Assembly (NCBI RefSeq): GCF_024305035.1
Contig: NZ_JAMWZB010000010.1
Location: forward strand, 79,890-143,889
Direction of reading: 5' to 3'
Source: Algoriphagus sp.
GTDB taxonomy: Bacteria; Bacteroidota; Bacteroidia; Cytophagales; Cyclobacteriaceae
Length of the DNA stretch: 64,000 nt
Positions 42,468 to 51,311 of this stretch are shown here, in pieces (within the stretch, counting starts at the first letter, position 1; every line of letters begins with the position of its first letter). The translations under genes were made by a program, and so were the position numbers. The notes under the pieces are model-generated. The model was not told the DNA's origin and searched no databases. It saw nothing but the letters and a program-made list of their open reading frames with translations.

Positions 42468-44654
42468 ATGATAAAAAGTTGGAAAATAGGCGGTCTGATG
42501 ATGCTCATTCTGTCAATGAGTCTGGTTAGCCTGCAGGCCCAAGAGCTGAAAAAAGTAACGCTGGAGGATGTATTTAAGAAAAATTCCTTCAGCCAAAAAT
42601 CGATCTATGGCATCAATTGGATGAAAGATGGACAATATTACAGTTCACTGGTCAATCGTGGAGGTTCACCTACGGTGGTGAAAATTAATCTAGCGACGGG
42701 GCAGGAAGAAGCCGTACTCCTGGATGGACGTAAACTTGGAGTGAACTTTACTTCTTATTCCTTCAATGCCGATGAATCCAAAGCCCTGATTGCTTCCGAT
42801 GTGGAGTCGATCTACCGACGATCTAGCAAAGGAGTCTTTTATGTGGTCGATATGGCCTCAGGAGAAAAGCAGCAGCTGATGAACGGGGAGAAGATTTCCT
42901 ACGCAACCCTTTCTCCGGATAATGACAAAGTGGCTTTTGTCAAAGAAAACAACCTATACTTGGTGGATTTGGCGAGCAATGTCTTGACTCAAATCACTAG
43001 AGACGGGGAGTGGAATAAAATTATTAATGGCTCGGCAGACTGGGTGTATGAAGAGGAATTCTCCATGGCTCAAGCTTTCAAATGGTCTCCGGACGGTAAA
43101 AAGATCGCTTTTATCCGATTTGATGAATCAGAAGTACCGGAGTTTAATATGCAGCTTTGGGGATCACTTTATCCCCAGGATTACCGATTTAAATACCCCA
43201 AGGCCGGAGAGAAAAATTCCCAGGTAAGTATTCACGTGTTTGATGTTTCCACTGAGGAAATACAAAAAATAGATACCGGATTGGAGTCCGATATTTACCT
43301 TCCGAGAATCTATTGGACCCAAGATGCCAATCAGCTGGCTTTTATCCGATTGAATCGCCTTCAAAACCAACTAGACCTCTTTCATGCCGATGCCAGCACA
43401 GGAGAGAGCAAGCTAATTCTTTCAGAAAAATCTGAGACCTATGTGGATCTGAATTACAATGATAACCTGCAGTACCTCAGCGATGGGAAGAGCTTTATTC
43501 GCACTTCCGAACAAGATGGATTCAAGCACATTTATCATCATGCGATGGATGGTAGCTTGATCCGGCAAATCACTACAGGCAACTGGGAAGTTTCTGAATT
43601 GGTTGGAGTAGATGAAAAGGCTAAGAAAGTGTATTTCGTATCTACGGAGAATTCTCCTTTGGAAAGGAATTTTTATGCGATAGATCTGAATGGTAAAAAT
43701 AAAAAAGCCTTGACTCCAGCAACTGGAACCCACCGCATCAACATGAGCCCTGACTTCCGGTTTTTTATTGATTACTATTCGACCACCGAAAATCCGCAAG
43801 TGGTCACACTGAATGATAATGCCGGCAAAATGCTCAAAGTTTTGGAAGAAAATACCGAATTGAAAGAGCGTATGAAGGGCTTTGCTTTAGGGCAGAAAGA
43901 GTTTTTTACGTTTCCGACGGTGGATGGGACCGAACTCAATGGCTACCTCATCAAGCCGGCTGACTTTGATCCCAACAAAAAATATCCTGTGTTGATGTAT
44001 GTCTATGGAGGCCCGGGTTCTCAAAATGTGTTGAATGCTTGGGGCGGTACGCGTGACTTTTGGCATCAGGCCTTGGTTGCTGAAGGGATTATCGTAGCCT
44101 GTGTGGATAATCGGGGTACTGGAGCACGAGGCCGGGATTTCAAGCACTCAACTTATGCAAATTTGGGAAAGATTGAAACCGTCGATCAGATCGAAGGTGC
44201 CAAGTATTTTGCCAAGCAATCCTTTGTCGATCCTGAGCGAATCGGGATCTGGGGATGGTCCTATGGTGGATATATGTCCTCGCTGGCGTTAATGATCGGA
44301 AATGAGGTGTTTAAAACTGCGATTGCTGTGGCACCTGTGACGACCTGGCGATATTACGATACGATTTATACGGAGCGCTACCTGCAGACTCCTCAACTCA
44401 ATGCTGCCGGATACGATGACAATAGCCCAATTACTCATGTCAATAAACTGAAAGGCAATTACCTGCTGATCCACGGGACTGGAGATGATAACGTGCACTT
44501 TCAGAATACCGTGGACTTGGTCAATGCCTTGATTTCTGCCGATAAGCAGTTTGAGACCTTTTATTATCCCAATCGAAACCATGGGATTTACGGTGGAAAT
44601 ACCACCTGGCATTTATACACACAGATGACAGATTTCTTAAAAAGAAAGCTTTAA
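42468..44654 (+). CDS. S9B dipeptidyl peptidase IV-like serine protease
   Basis: 728 residues with a signal peptide (MLILSMSLVSLQAQ). An eight-bladed DPP-IV propeller (about 40-470, with ADWVYEEEF carrying the Glu pair for N-terminal recognition) and an alpha/beta hydrolase domain with nucleophile Ser in GIWGWSYGGYMSS, Asp in HGTGDDNVHF and His in RNHGIYGG. It removes dipeptides after Pro or Ala from peptide N-termini in the periplasm. Single gene with a strong terminator. Confidence 0.95.
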   Translation: MIKSWKIGGLMMLILSMSLVSLQAQELKKVTLEDVFKKNSFSQKSIYGINWMKDGQYYSSLVNRGGSPTVVKINLATGQEEAVLLDGRKLGVNFTSYSFNADESKALIASDVESIYRRSSKGVFYVVDMASGEKQQLMNGEKISYATLSPDNDKVAFVKENNLYLVDLASNVLTQITRDGEWNKIINGSADWVYEEEFSMAQAFKWSPDGKKIAFIRFDESEVPEFNMQLWGSLYPQDYRFKYPKAGEKNSQVSIHVFDVSTEEIQKIDTGLESDIYLPRIYWTQDANQLAFIRLNRLQNQLDLFHADASTGESKLILSEKSETYVDLNYNDNLQYLSDGKSFIRTSEQDGFKHIYHHAMDGSLIRQITTGNWEVSELVGVDEKAKKVYFVSTENSPLERNFYAIDLNGKNKKALTPATGTHRINMSPDFRFFIDYYSTTENPQVVTLNDNAGKMLKVLEENTELKERMKGFALGQKEFFTFPTVDGTELNGYLIKPADFDPNKKYPVLMYVYGGPGSQNVLNAWGGTRDFWHQALVAEGIIVACVDNRGTGARGRDFKHSTYANLGKIETVDQIEGAKYFAKQSFVDPERIGIWGWSYGGYMSSLALMIGNEVFKTAIAVAPVTTWRYYDTIYTERYLQTPQLNAAGYDDNSPITHVNKLKGNYLLIHGTGDDNVHFQNTVDLVNALISADKQFETFYYPNRNHGIYGGNTTWHLYTQMTDFLKRKL

Positions 44655-44663
44655 AAATTAAAG

Positions 44664-44694
44664 AACCGCAGGATGAGCATTCTGCGGTTTTTTT
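44664..44694 (+). terminator. Terminator of the dipeptidyl peptidase gene
   Basis: AACCGCAG / CTGCGGTT with a 10-base loop and a seven-T run, 9 bases after the stop. Confidence 0.9.
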
Positions 44695-44794
44695 ATCCCG
44701 GGAGAATAAGGGAAACTTGGAATATCGGGTGTAAAGGAACTAGGTAAGAATAAAACACTTCTTGAGTTTTAGTGATTTTTCATTTCTTGCCGGT

Positions 44795-45034
44795 TTAAGC
44801 TAGCTTAATTTGATCGAGGTAGAATTTCATACGACTGTGGTCTCGAGGTAAAAAGTCGATTTTGTCGATTTTATCTTCTTTGTGATTGTAAAAAACTTCC
44901 ACGTATTCATTTTCCAAAAGATACAGATTGACCTTGTGCCGGTAATAGCGAATAGCCACCACAAAAGTACCCTCTAAATAAAGGGTTTTGATCTTTTGGT
45001 GTAAAGGCATGTTCTTGAATTCCTCTCGGCTCAT
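44795..45034 (-). CDS. Small conserved-looking hypothetical protein
   Basis: 79 residues from the ATG at 45034 (MSREEFKNMPLHQKIKTL); a TTG at 45070 is unlikely. Basic, soluble, beta-rich middle (VAIRYYRHKVNLYLLENEYV, then EVFYNHKED) and an amphipathic C-terminal helix. Proteins of this size and make-up are common in Cytophagales, but I do not know a function. No neighbour explains it. Confidence 0.6.
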   Translation of the reverse strand: MSREEFKNMPLHQKIKTLYLEGTFVVAIRYYRHKVNLYLLENEYVEVFYNHKEDKIDKIDFLPRDHSRMKFYLDQIKLA

Positions 45035-45165
45035 GGAAATCTGTTTCTTCTTTGACTCCAAATTAGCCAAAATGGTTCGGATTTGGAATAAGCTTTTGCT
45101 AAAGAAACTCGAATGGGGCGGTTAAAAAGTTTTTAAATCAGATCGGTTCCTATCCCAAAGTCCAT

Positions 45166-45192
45166 AAAAAAGCCCCTGAATGTGCAGGGGCT
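45166..45192 (-). terminator. Terminator of the persulfide dioxygenase-rhodanese gene
   Basis: AGCCCCTG / CAGGGGCT, 6-base loop, followed on the reverse strand by six T. It lies 35 bases after the stop. Confidence 0.92.
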
Positions 45193-45226
45193 TTAGGGGT
45201 AGGGGATTTTCAACTTTTCTATCTGC

Positions 45227-46573
45227 TTAGTGCACTTCTTTTTGGAAGTCCTTAATTGCTTCGCTAAAGTCCAATACTTTCGCATTTTTCAAGGCTCCTG
45301 CGACAATGCTCGAACCTGCTGCAGAGCGATACCCACCGGCGCAATGAACCACAACCGGTTTTTGGGTTGGGATTTCACCAGTGCGCTCACGGAGTTCATG
45401 CAAAGGAATGTTGATGCTTTGCTCAAAAATAGCTGAGTTTTTATGCTCATCCTTGCTTCGGATATCTACAATGGTAAAGGCATCCGGATTGGATTTGAAG
45501 GCCTCTACATCGAAGTTATTCTCTGTTTCTGTCATGCCCTCCGGATTGACCACGGCACCTCTGATGAGCTGTTCGTATCCGATTTTGGCTGCTTTGAAGA
45601 TTAGGATTTCCAGTTCGGCAACTGTGTCGGCAACTAAGAAAAATTTCTCTTCGGGACTCACAATGGAGCCTAACCAAGTCTCAAACTTTCCGCCGTTCAT
45701 GATATTGATCGCACCGGGAAGGTGGCCTTTTCTGAATTTGTCCTGCTCTCTACTATCAATAACCAACGCCCCTTCAGGAAGATTGGAGCCTTCTGGCCAA
45801 ATGCTCACCTGAGAAATTGAACGCTGGTAAGCCGGAGCTCCTTTTTTATTCATGTCTACATCATATCCAAAATATTTTGGAATGTAGGGTTGGCCTTCAA
45901 GTAGTGAATTAACAAAGGTCACTTCATCCACATTTCCAAATGCCCAGTTGCTTGCACGCTGTTCCCCAATGGTGGATTGACGGGCATCGCTCAGGTTTTT
46001 GCCACAAAGCGAACCCGCGCCATGGGCGGGATAAACGATGACCTCATCGGCCAAAGGCTTCAGTTTATCCTGAACGGTATGGTACATCATTTTGGCAAGT
46101 TCCTCTCGTTGTGCTTTCAGGTTACCAGCCTTTTCACGAAGGTCTGGACGACCTACATCCCCGATAAAGAGGGTATCACCCGAAAACAGCGCATAATCTT
46201 TCCTATTTTCGTCTTTGAGTAGAATACTGATCGAATCAGGAGAGTGACCGGGAGTATGTAAAGCATGGAAAGAAACTTTACCCATTTCAAAGGAATCACC
46301 TTCATCAAATCCGGTATGTGGATATTCGGCACCTACCAGTTTGGAGACATAAATGATGGCTCCTTCATTTTGGTGGAATTCCAAATGGGAGCTTACAAAA
46401 TCTGCATGTGGGTGGGTTTCGATTACCGCGACAATTTTTGCCTCTGCGGCCGCGGCATAGTCATAGTAGGGCTGTGGGTTTCGCCCTGGATCTACCAACG
46501 CCATTTTCCCTTCGCTCAGTATGGCATAGCTTGCATGAGCTAATCCTTCGTCATAAAATTGTTGAATATTCAT
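45227..46573 (-). CDS. Persulfide dioxygenase-like metallo-beta-lactamase with two rhodanese domains
   Basis: 448 residues. MBL-fold N-terminal half (about 1-240) with the metal motif THPHADFVSSH and later LHTPGHSPDS, FSGDTLFIGDVGRPD and VYPAHGAGS, as in ETHE1/PRF persulfide dioxygenases. Two rhodanese domains follow: the first has no active-site Cys (FFLVADTVAEL), and the second has the loop VHCAGGYRSAAGSS. It oxidises glutathione or low-molecular persulfide sulfur to sulfite and may move sulfur on the rhodanese Cys. Cytoplasmic. A Crp/Fnr-like palindrome lies in its promoter. Confidence 0.93.
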   Translation of the reverse strand: MNIQQFYDEGLAHASYAILSEGKMALVDPGRNPQPYYDYAAAAEAKIVAVIETHPHADFVSSHLEFHQNEGAIIYVSKLVGAEYPHTGFDEGDSFEMGKVSFHALHTPGHSPDSISILLKDENRKDYALFSGDTLFIGDVGRPDLREKAGNLKAQREELAKMMYHTVQDKLKPLADEVIVYPAHGAGSLCGKNLSDARQSTIGEQRASNWAFGNVDEVTFVNSLLEGQPYIPKYFGYDVDMNKKGAPAYQRSISQVSIWPEGSNLPEGALVIDSREQDKFRKGHLPGAINIMNGGKFETWLGSIVSPEEKFFLVADTVAELEILIFKAAKIGYEQLIRGAVVNPEGMTETENNFDVEAFKSNPDAFTIVDIRSKDEHKNSAIFEQSINIPLHELRERTGEIPTQKPVVVHCAGGYRSAAGSSIVAGALKNAKVLDFSEAIKDFQKEVH

Positions 46574-46601
46574 GTTTCTCGTGTTTTCTAATTTGATGAA
46601 A

Positions 46602-46609
46602 CAAAGGTA
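46602..46609 (-). promoter_or_regulatory. -7 element of the persulfide dioxygenase gene
   Basis: Reverse strand TACCTTTG, an exact TAnnTTTG match, 28 bases before the ATG. The -33 lacks TTG, in keeping with activator use (see the palindrome at 46632-46647). Confidence 0.5.
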
Positions 46610-46631
46610 AGGCTTGATAAAAGTCCGTTTC

Positions 46632-46647
46632 AGTGATACTTATCACT
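46632..46647 (-). promoter_or_regulatory. Crp/Fnr-like palindrome
   Basis: AGTGATA-CT-TATCACT, perfect 7-base arms, containing GTGA-N6-TCAC, the half-site spacing of Crp/Fnr proteins. Its centre is about 43 bases upstream of the expected transcription start, the position of a class II activator. Confidence 0.5.
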
Positions 46648-46750
46648 TTTGCCCATTTAATCCTTATGTTCTCTGCAGGTTTAGGTTCTTCAAAGATTAA
46701 ATTTAAAAAATCAGTTGGATTTCATGACTTAGCGCAGTAAAATTGATTCT

Positions 46751-47254
46751 ATGGCAGAGCGAACTAGAAAACAGGAGTATTGGCGAGGAAATACCTTAAG
46801 GCTTTTTGGCTTGCTTATTTTACTTACATATTTTGCCTCCTGCAAATCCAGCAAAATCCCCAAAGATGATCCGGTTTTTCAAGTAATAGCCACTGCAAAA
46901 TCCTTCACGGGGACGCCTTATAAGTTTGGAGGAACCACCCGGGCCGGAATCGATTGCTCCGCCTTGGTGTTTCATTCTTATTATGCGGTTGGAGTGACGA
47001 TGCCGCGGATATCTGCAGACCAGGCTCGAATGGGTAAAAAAGTAAATCCCAGAGACCTGAGACCTGGAGATGTCTTATTTTTTGCCACCAGCCGAAGAAG
47101 AAATCGCGTGACCCACGCCGGGATTGTTACCGCGGTAGATCGGGGGGATATTCGCTTTATCCATGCCTCAACCTCTCTGGGAGTAACGGAAGATTTTCTG
47201 AGTAATCGCTATTGGAATAAAGCCTTTCTTTTTGGGAGGCGAATTTTGGAATAA
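46751..47254 (+). CDS. NlpC/P60 (C40) peptidase lipoprotein
   Basis: 167 residues. Lipobox YFASCKSS at about residue 31, then the NlpC/P60 fold: GTPYKFGGTTRAGIDCSALV holds the catalytic Cys, THAGIV the catalytic His, and FIHAST the third polar residue. It cuts peptidoglycan peptides (gamma-D-Glu-meso-DAP bond) at the outer membrane or periplasm. Single gene, convergent with the haem operon; its end shares the hairpin at 47253. Confidence 0.93.
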   Translation: MAERTRKQEYWRGNTLRLFGLLILLTYFASCKSSKIPKDDPVFQVIATAKSFTGTPYKFGGTTRAGIDCSALVFHSYYAVGVTMPRISADQARMGKKVNPRDLRPGDVLFFATSRRRNRVTHAGIVTAVDRGDIRFIHASTSLGVTEDFLSNRYWNKAFLFGRRILE

Positions 47255-47278
47255 AAAAGAGCACCGAAGTGCTCCTTT
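47253..47278 (-). terminator. Terminator of the haem operon
   Basis: Reverse strand GAGCAC-TTCG-GTGCTC, a stable UUCG tetraloop, then six T. It starts 24 bases after the hmuY stop and can also slow transcription from the NlpC/P60 gene. Confidence 0.85.
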
Positions 47279-47302
47279 CCATTAAAATAGACCCGAATAT
47301 TC

Positions 47303-47911
47303 TTAAAAACTGGTGCTGCCATTAGGCTGTAAGAGGTAGCGAAAGGTGTAATACCCGCTGGGCGTGGTTCTAGGGTCGATTTCCTCCACGGGGGGATTTC
47401 CCTGATAATAGCTAAGAATCTCAATTTTGGAATAATTGCCTTCTGTGGTTTGCACCAATAAAACTCTTCCCGGAATCGGTGTTACCGTGAAAGTTGAGGA
47501 GTTGTAATTGTACCACCCATTTCCACTACCGGTAGGAATGGCGAAACTGGTTTCGGTATCCGTTGCGAAGGTGGCATTGGCGGGTACTTCAGTGATTTCT
47601 TCAAATATCCCACTCACCACGGCAGCTTGTACATTTTTTTCGCTGTTTACGCGAATAGTTGTTCCCTTGAAGGCTAGGTCCCAATCTTCGTTTTCAGCAA
47701 CTAAGCTGTTTTGTTCCAGGCTGAAAAACTGAAAAGGTCGCTCCTCGATAATTTCTCCGGTAGTTCGGTCGATGTTATCATTTGGTGCAGCCAGATCCTC
47801 CACTAGAGTAGCCGCTAACGGGACAACTGGGTCGGGATTGGAATTGCTTTGGCAAGCAAATAGAAGGAAAGCAAATGCGGTGGATAAGAAGAGGTTGTGA
47901 ATTGTTTTCAT
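47303..47911 (-). CDS. hmuY: HmuY-family haem-binding lipoprotein
   Basis: 202 residues. Lipobox LLFACQSN at about residue 20, then the HmuY domain (FQFFSLEQ; EDWDLAFKGTTIRVNSEKN; GNGWYNYNSST; EILSYYQGNPP; GYYTFRYLLQP). HmuY of Porphyromonas binds haem at the surface and passes it to HmuR; here the HmuR-type receptor gene ends 3 bases upstream, the same arrangement. The axial haem residues of P. gingivalis (two His) are not obvious, and Met or other ligands may be used. Last gene of the operon. Confidence 0.88.
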   Translation of the reverse strand: MKTIHNLFLSTAFAFLLFACQSNSNPDPVVPLAATLVEDLAAPNDNIDRTTGEIIEERPFQFFSLEQNSLVAENEDWDLAFKGTTIRVNSEKNVQAAVVSGIFEEITEVPANATFATDTETSFAIPTGSGNGWYNYNSSTFTVTPIPGRVLLVQTTEGNYSKIEILSYYQGNPPVEEIDPRTTPSGYYTFRYLLQPNGSTSF

Positions 47912-47914
47912 TGT

Positions 47915-50215
47915 TTAGTTTATTAAATTAAGAATAGGTAATTTGATTCCAAGAAAAAGCACTCTGCCCGGATTGTTGGGCTCTGCTGGAGTAGCTGTAT
48001 TCAGTAAATTAGTGCCTCCCGCTTCCAGGAAGATTCCATTTTTGAGTGTTTTTGAAGTAGTAAAATTCAGGCTGATCCATCCGTCTGCATATTCACTTTC
48101 ATCGTCAAGGATCAGGTTGCCATTGCGATCTGCAAACCCAAATTTTCCACGATAGATGGCTCGAAGTGACCAATCCGTTCCGGTGAATTGTTCCCGGTAG
48201 TTGAGCTTGACATTTCCGCTGTGTCGACTTCGATTGAAAAGCCCTCCATAATCTGCTCGGGTCACTTTTCGGGTTTGATTTTGATCGTTTCGTTTGAAGA
48301 CCTCTCCATTTTCTATCTGCTCCACCACTTCCTGATCACGGGTGTCCAGTAAGGCATATCCGGCACTTAGGCGGAGCTTTTCAGAAAGTTGAATTTGGGC
48401 ATCCACTTCCAGTCCTTGAGTGATCACACTTCTCACGTTGAAATAAGAAAATGCATTTTGTCCGGTTACCAGCTGGGCGATGGGAGCCGTTTCGATTAGG
48501 TTATCGATGTTGTTGCGAAAAGCATTGACTTGAAGCGAGGCATGTTGATTCACTTTCCATCGAAATCCCGTATTGATTGCCCAGGAAGTTTCGGCTTTGA
48601 GTTCCCCGAGGTTTTTCGGATTGAGAAGAATTTGAGCGACTAGGCCTTGCTCTTGTAGTTGACTGATTCCTTCTTCAGCTAAGGTGGCTCCAAAGACGTA
48701 GTATCCAGAAGCGGCATTGTTGAAATTGAGTAAAAGCTGTCGAAAATCAGGAGCTTTAAAGCCTGCCCCCAGCGACCCTTGCCAACTCAAGTTTTCAGAA
48801 ATCCGATACTGTCCCGAGATTTTCGGACTCAGCCGTTGGCCATATTGGCTATGAAAATCTGCTCTCAAACCACTGACTAAATTGATTTTTTGACCCGGAT
48901 CCCATTGGTGTTGCACAAAGACGTACCCTGCATCAAAACGATTGTTGTCATCATAGCGCGTAGCCTCCACCGCCTCGGTCAACTGACCCATTCCCAAAGT
49001 CAGGAGTTGATTGGCAGAGATTTGATAATCAGTCTGAAGTTCGGATCGATGATAAAATTGGCTGAAATCTTGAAAGTCGAAGGACTTCCCACTGCTCTGG
49101 AAGCGGCTGTCTGACAAGGTGGAAAACCATGAGGTCATTGCCCGCAGGGTGAACAGCCAATTTTCATGGGGTTTGAATCGAAGAGTTGGATTCAAATTGA
49201 AATCCTGACGTTCATTTTCCAAAGTCAATACTTGGGGATCAGCACTGCTTCCGCTCTGAAGTAGTCCGTCTGAGTTTTCCAGGTAGCCTCTTCCAAAAAG
49301 GCTGAGTGAAAGTTTTGGGGAGATTTCTCCTGAGATCTTTACTTGTGTTGTGGTGGCTTGATAGGGATTTTGAGTTTGTCCCACTGTTTCGGGGCTCAGA
49401 TCAAATCCATCGGTTTTGTAGTGGTCCAAGAACAGGTCAGTGGTCCAATTTTTATGTACCAGGCCGACTTCCAATCCAGGGTTCCAGGTATTAAATGATC
49501 GCTGCCTGAGTGAAAAGTCGATTTTGGATTTTTCTGAAGGGCTTTTAGTGATGATATTGACCACCCCAGCCATGGCTTCGCTCCCGTAAATAGCACTGGA
49601 GGGTCCTCGGAGAATTTCGATTCGATCGATGTTGGAAACGGAAATTCGGTCCAAATCAAAAGTACCAGCTGTCCGGCCAATTAAGGGTTCTCCATCCAGC
49701 AGGATCAAAATATAATCCGAATCCAATCCCTGCATTTGAAGTCCGGCTCCATGATCAGAACTGATCTGCAGGCCTGTTTGCTCCCGCAAGATCTCCGAAA
49801 GACGGATCCCGCCAGTTTCTTGAATCTTTTCGGAATTGAGCACAGTCACGGGTATAGGAAGCTCTTCCACACTTCGCTCCGTTCGTGTGGCAGAAACTAC
49901 TACCTCACCTAATTGACTGGATTTCTCTTCTAAAATAATTTGCTGTGCATCAATCCATTCCTCCCAAGTCAATTGTTGGGTTTGATAGCCCAGGGCAAAT
50001 ATCAGGACGCGCTCACCGGATTGTAGGGATGGGGTTTTTCCTTCTTCATCGACGGGCTGGGCAGGCTGGTCGTCCACTTTGACTAGTGCAAATGGAATGG
50101 GATTTCCTTTTTCGTCGAGTATGATTTTTTCTGTTTTATTGACCCCAGACCAAACTGGAATGGGTGAAACCAAAAACAAAAGAAGTATTAATTTAATTAG
50201 ATTAATTCTAAACAT
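47915..50215 (-). CDS. hmuR: TonB-dependent haem/haemoprotein receptor
   Basis: 766 residues. Signal peptide, a regulatory domain about 30-110, a TonB box and plug (VVVSATRTERSVEELPIPVT, YILILLDGEPLIGRTAGTFD, ILRGPSSAIYGSEAMAGVVN) and a barrel to the C-terminus. It resembles HmuR/HasR haem and colicin receptors. Context (HmuY after it, haem ABC and HmuS before it) makes haem the likely ligand. The start codon itself lies within the 14-base iron-operator motif, and an 8-bp hairpin at 50229-50253 lies between it and hmuS. Confidence 0.9.
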   Translation of the reverse strand: MFRINLIKLILLLFLVSPIPVWSGVNKTEKIILDEKGNPIPFALVKVDDQPAQPVDEEGKTPSLQSGERVLIFALGYQTQQLTWEEWIDAQQIILEEKSSQLGEVVVSATRTERSVEELPIPVTVLNSEKIQETGGIRLSEILREQTGLQISSDHGAGLQMQGLDSDYILILLDGEPLIGRTAGTFDLDRISVSNIDRIEILRGPSSAIYGSEAMAGVVNIITKSPSEKSKIDFSLRQRSFNTWNPGLEVGLVHKNWTTDLFLDHYKTDGFDLSPETVGQTQNPYQATTTQVKISGEISPKLSLSLFGRGYLENSDGLLQSGSSADPQVLTLENERQDFNLNPTLRFKPHENWLFTLRAMTSWFSTLSDSRFQSSGKSFDFQDFSQFYHRSELQTDYQISANQLLTLGMGQLTEAVEATRYDDNNRFDAGYVFVQHQWDPGQKINLVSGLRADFHSQYGQRLSPKISGQYRISENLSWQGSLGAGFKAPDFRQLLLNFNNAASGYYVFGATLAEEGISQLQEQGLVAQILLNPKNLGELKAETSWAINTGFRWKVNQHASLQVNAFRNNIDNLIETAPIAQLVTGQNAFSYFNVRSVITQGLEVDAQIQLSEKLRLSAGYALLDTRDQEVVEQIENGEVFKRNDQNQTRKVTRADYGGLFNRSRHSGNVKLNYREQFTGTDWSLRAIYRGKFGFADRNGNLILDDESEYADGWISLNFTTSKTLKNGIFLEAGGTNLLNTATPAEPNNPGRVLFLGIKLPILNLIN
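50199..50212 (-). promoter_or_regulatory. Copy of the iron-operator arm at the start of hmuR
   Basis: AGATTAATTCTAAA on the + strand, identical over 14 bases to the arm at 26307-26320; it forms codons 2-6 of hmuR. The other side of the ATG (TTTAAAATT) repeats it imperfectly. The role may be repression of an internal promoter or of translation. Confidence 0.4.
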
Positions 50216-50228
50216 GGGTTTAAAATTT

Positions 50229-50253
50229 TAGCGGAGTCCTTTACGCTCCGCTA
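50229..50253 (-). other. Hairpin between hmuS and hmuR
   Basis: TAGCGGAG / CTCCGCTA, 9-base loop, with no T-run after it on the reverse strand (AAATTTTAAA). A stem of 8 bp in a 45-base gap, possibly a processing or stability site separating the receptor part of the operon. Confidence 0.5.
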
Positions 50254-50260
50254 GTTTGAA

Positions 50261-51310
50261 TTAAGTTAGGCTATCCAATAAAGCTTTCCATTCTGGTTTT
50301 TGAGGGATTCCCGGCTTTCGAAGACCAAAGAACTGCGCCACCATTTCTCCTCTTTTGTCGAATAACTCCAAAGCGGAGACCAAGCCTTCCCTGGTATTTT
50401 TGTGAACCACAAAAGCTCGATCGACCACCTGTTCATTCAGGTGCATGTTAAAGGCAGGATCCATGATATTGAGCCAATCTCCCATTTGACGGATGGTTCG
50501 TACCTTTCCTTGATGGATTTGGATATTTCCTTTATTACCTGCGAAGATCATGATGGGTAGATGGGTTTCTGAGGCTACTTCCAGGATTTTACGAGTGACC
50601 AATCGGTCCACTTCATACGCCCATCGGTCATCGATCCACTCGACTGCATTTAATCGATTGAGTTTGTATTTGCGAAGCATCCCGAAGAAATCGTGGGTAT
50701 CTTGCATATTTTCCCAGTCCGAAGAAAATCCTTCAAAATCCAACTCCTCGCGACTGGTGTAGTCCGCTGGCTCAAAAGCTTCTGTTTCGAGCGCGGAGTT
50801 TTGATCAGGATGGCGATGCGATTCCACCAGTTGCTCTGAAAAGTCAAAATCGGAATCCTCTTGAAGAAATACTTTCATCACGGCTTCACCGGATTTGTCA
50901 AAATATTGAAGGCTGAATCTTGGTCCTTGTGGAGTTTCGGTGACAACAGCAAAACCGAATTTCCAGGATCGAAAAAACACGCGTTGTTCGATGGGACCGA
51001 TGACTGTGGCGATTTGATTCGGGGTGGTGCCATGGAGTTCCATTTTTTGAAACGTTCCTTTATGCTCCAACACGCATCCTTCGTTGCGAGTAAGGGACAT
51101 CACCCTTCCAAGTTTGGGGAATTGTAGAACTTGCGCTGCAAAGTCAGTGGAAAGACGAATGACGTTTTCACCTAGGCCAGTAGCCAGAAGTTCCGCTTCT
51201 GATACGCGGAGTTTTTTGGCCGCCTCACGAATTCGGAGTTTGGGTTCCTGGTTTTTAAGCTCCTCCCAAGATTGTTTAAGGAGGCTAGCTGATGCTAAAG
51301 TCGTATTCAT
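50261..51310 (-). CDS. hmuS: HmuS/HemS-type haemin-degrading factor
   Basis: 349 residues from the ATG at 51310. A longer reading from 51415 overlaps hmuV and is rejected. Two HemS-like repeats (LKNQEPKLRIREAAKKLRVS; LGENVIRL; LEHKGTFQKM; then AVEWIDDRWAYEVDRLV and NLIDMP-like NIMDPAFNMH). HmuS/ChuS proteins accept haem from the ABC importer and release its iron in the cytoplasm. It starts 1 base after hmuV ends, so it is in the operon. Confidence 0.9.
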   Translation of the reverse strand: MNTTLASASLLKQSWEELKNQEPKLRIREAAKKLRVSEAELLATGLGENVIRLSTDFAAQVLQFPKLGRVMSLTRNEGCVLEHKGTFQKMELHGTTPNQIATVIGPIEQRVFFRSWKFGFAVVTETPQGPRFSLQYFDKSGEAVMKVFLQEDSDFDFSEQLVESHRHPDQNSALETEAFEPADYTSREELDFEGFSSDWENMQDTHDFFGMLRKYKLNRLNAVEWIDDRWAYEVDRLVTRKILEVASETHLPIMIFAGNKGNIQIHQGKVRTIRQMGDWLNIMDPAFNMHLNEQVVDRAFVVHKNTREGLVSALELFDKRGEMVAQFFGLRKPGIPQKPEWKALLDSLT

Positions 51311-51311
51311 A

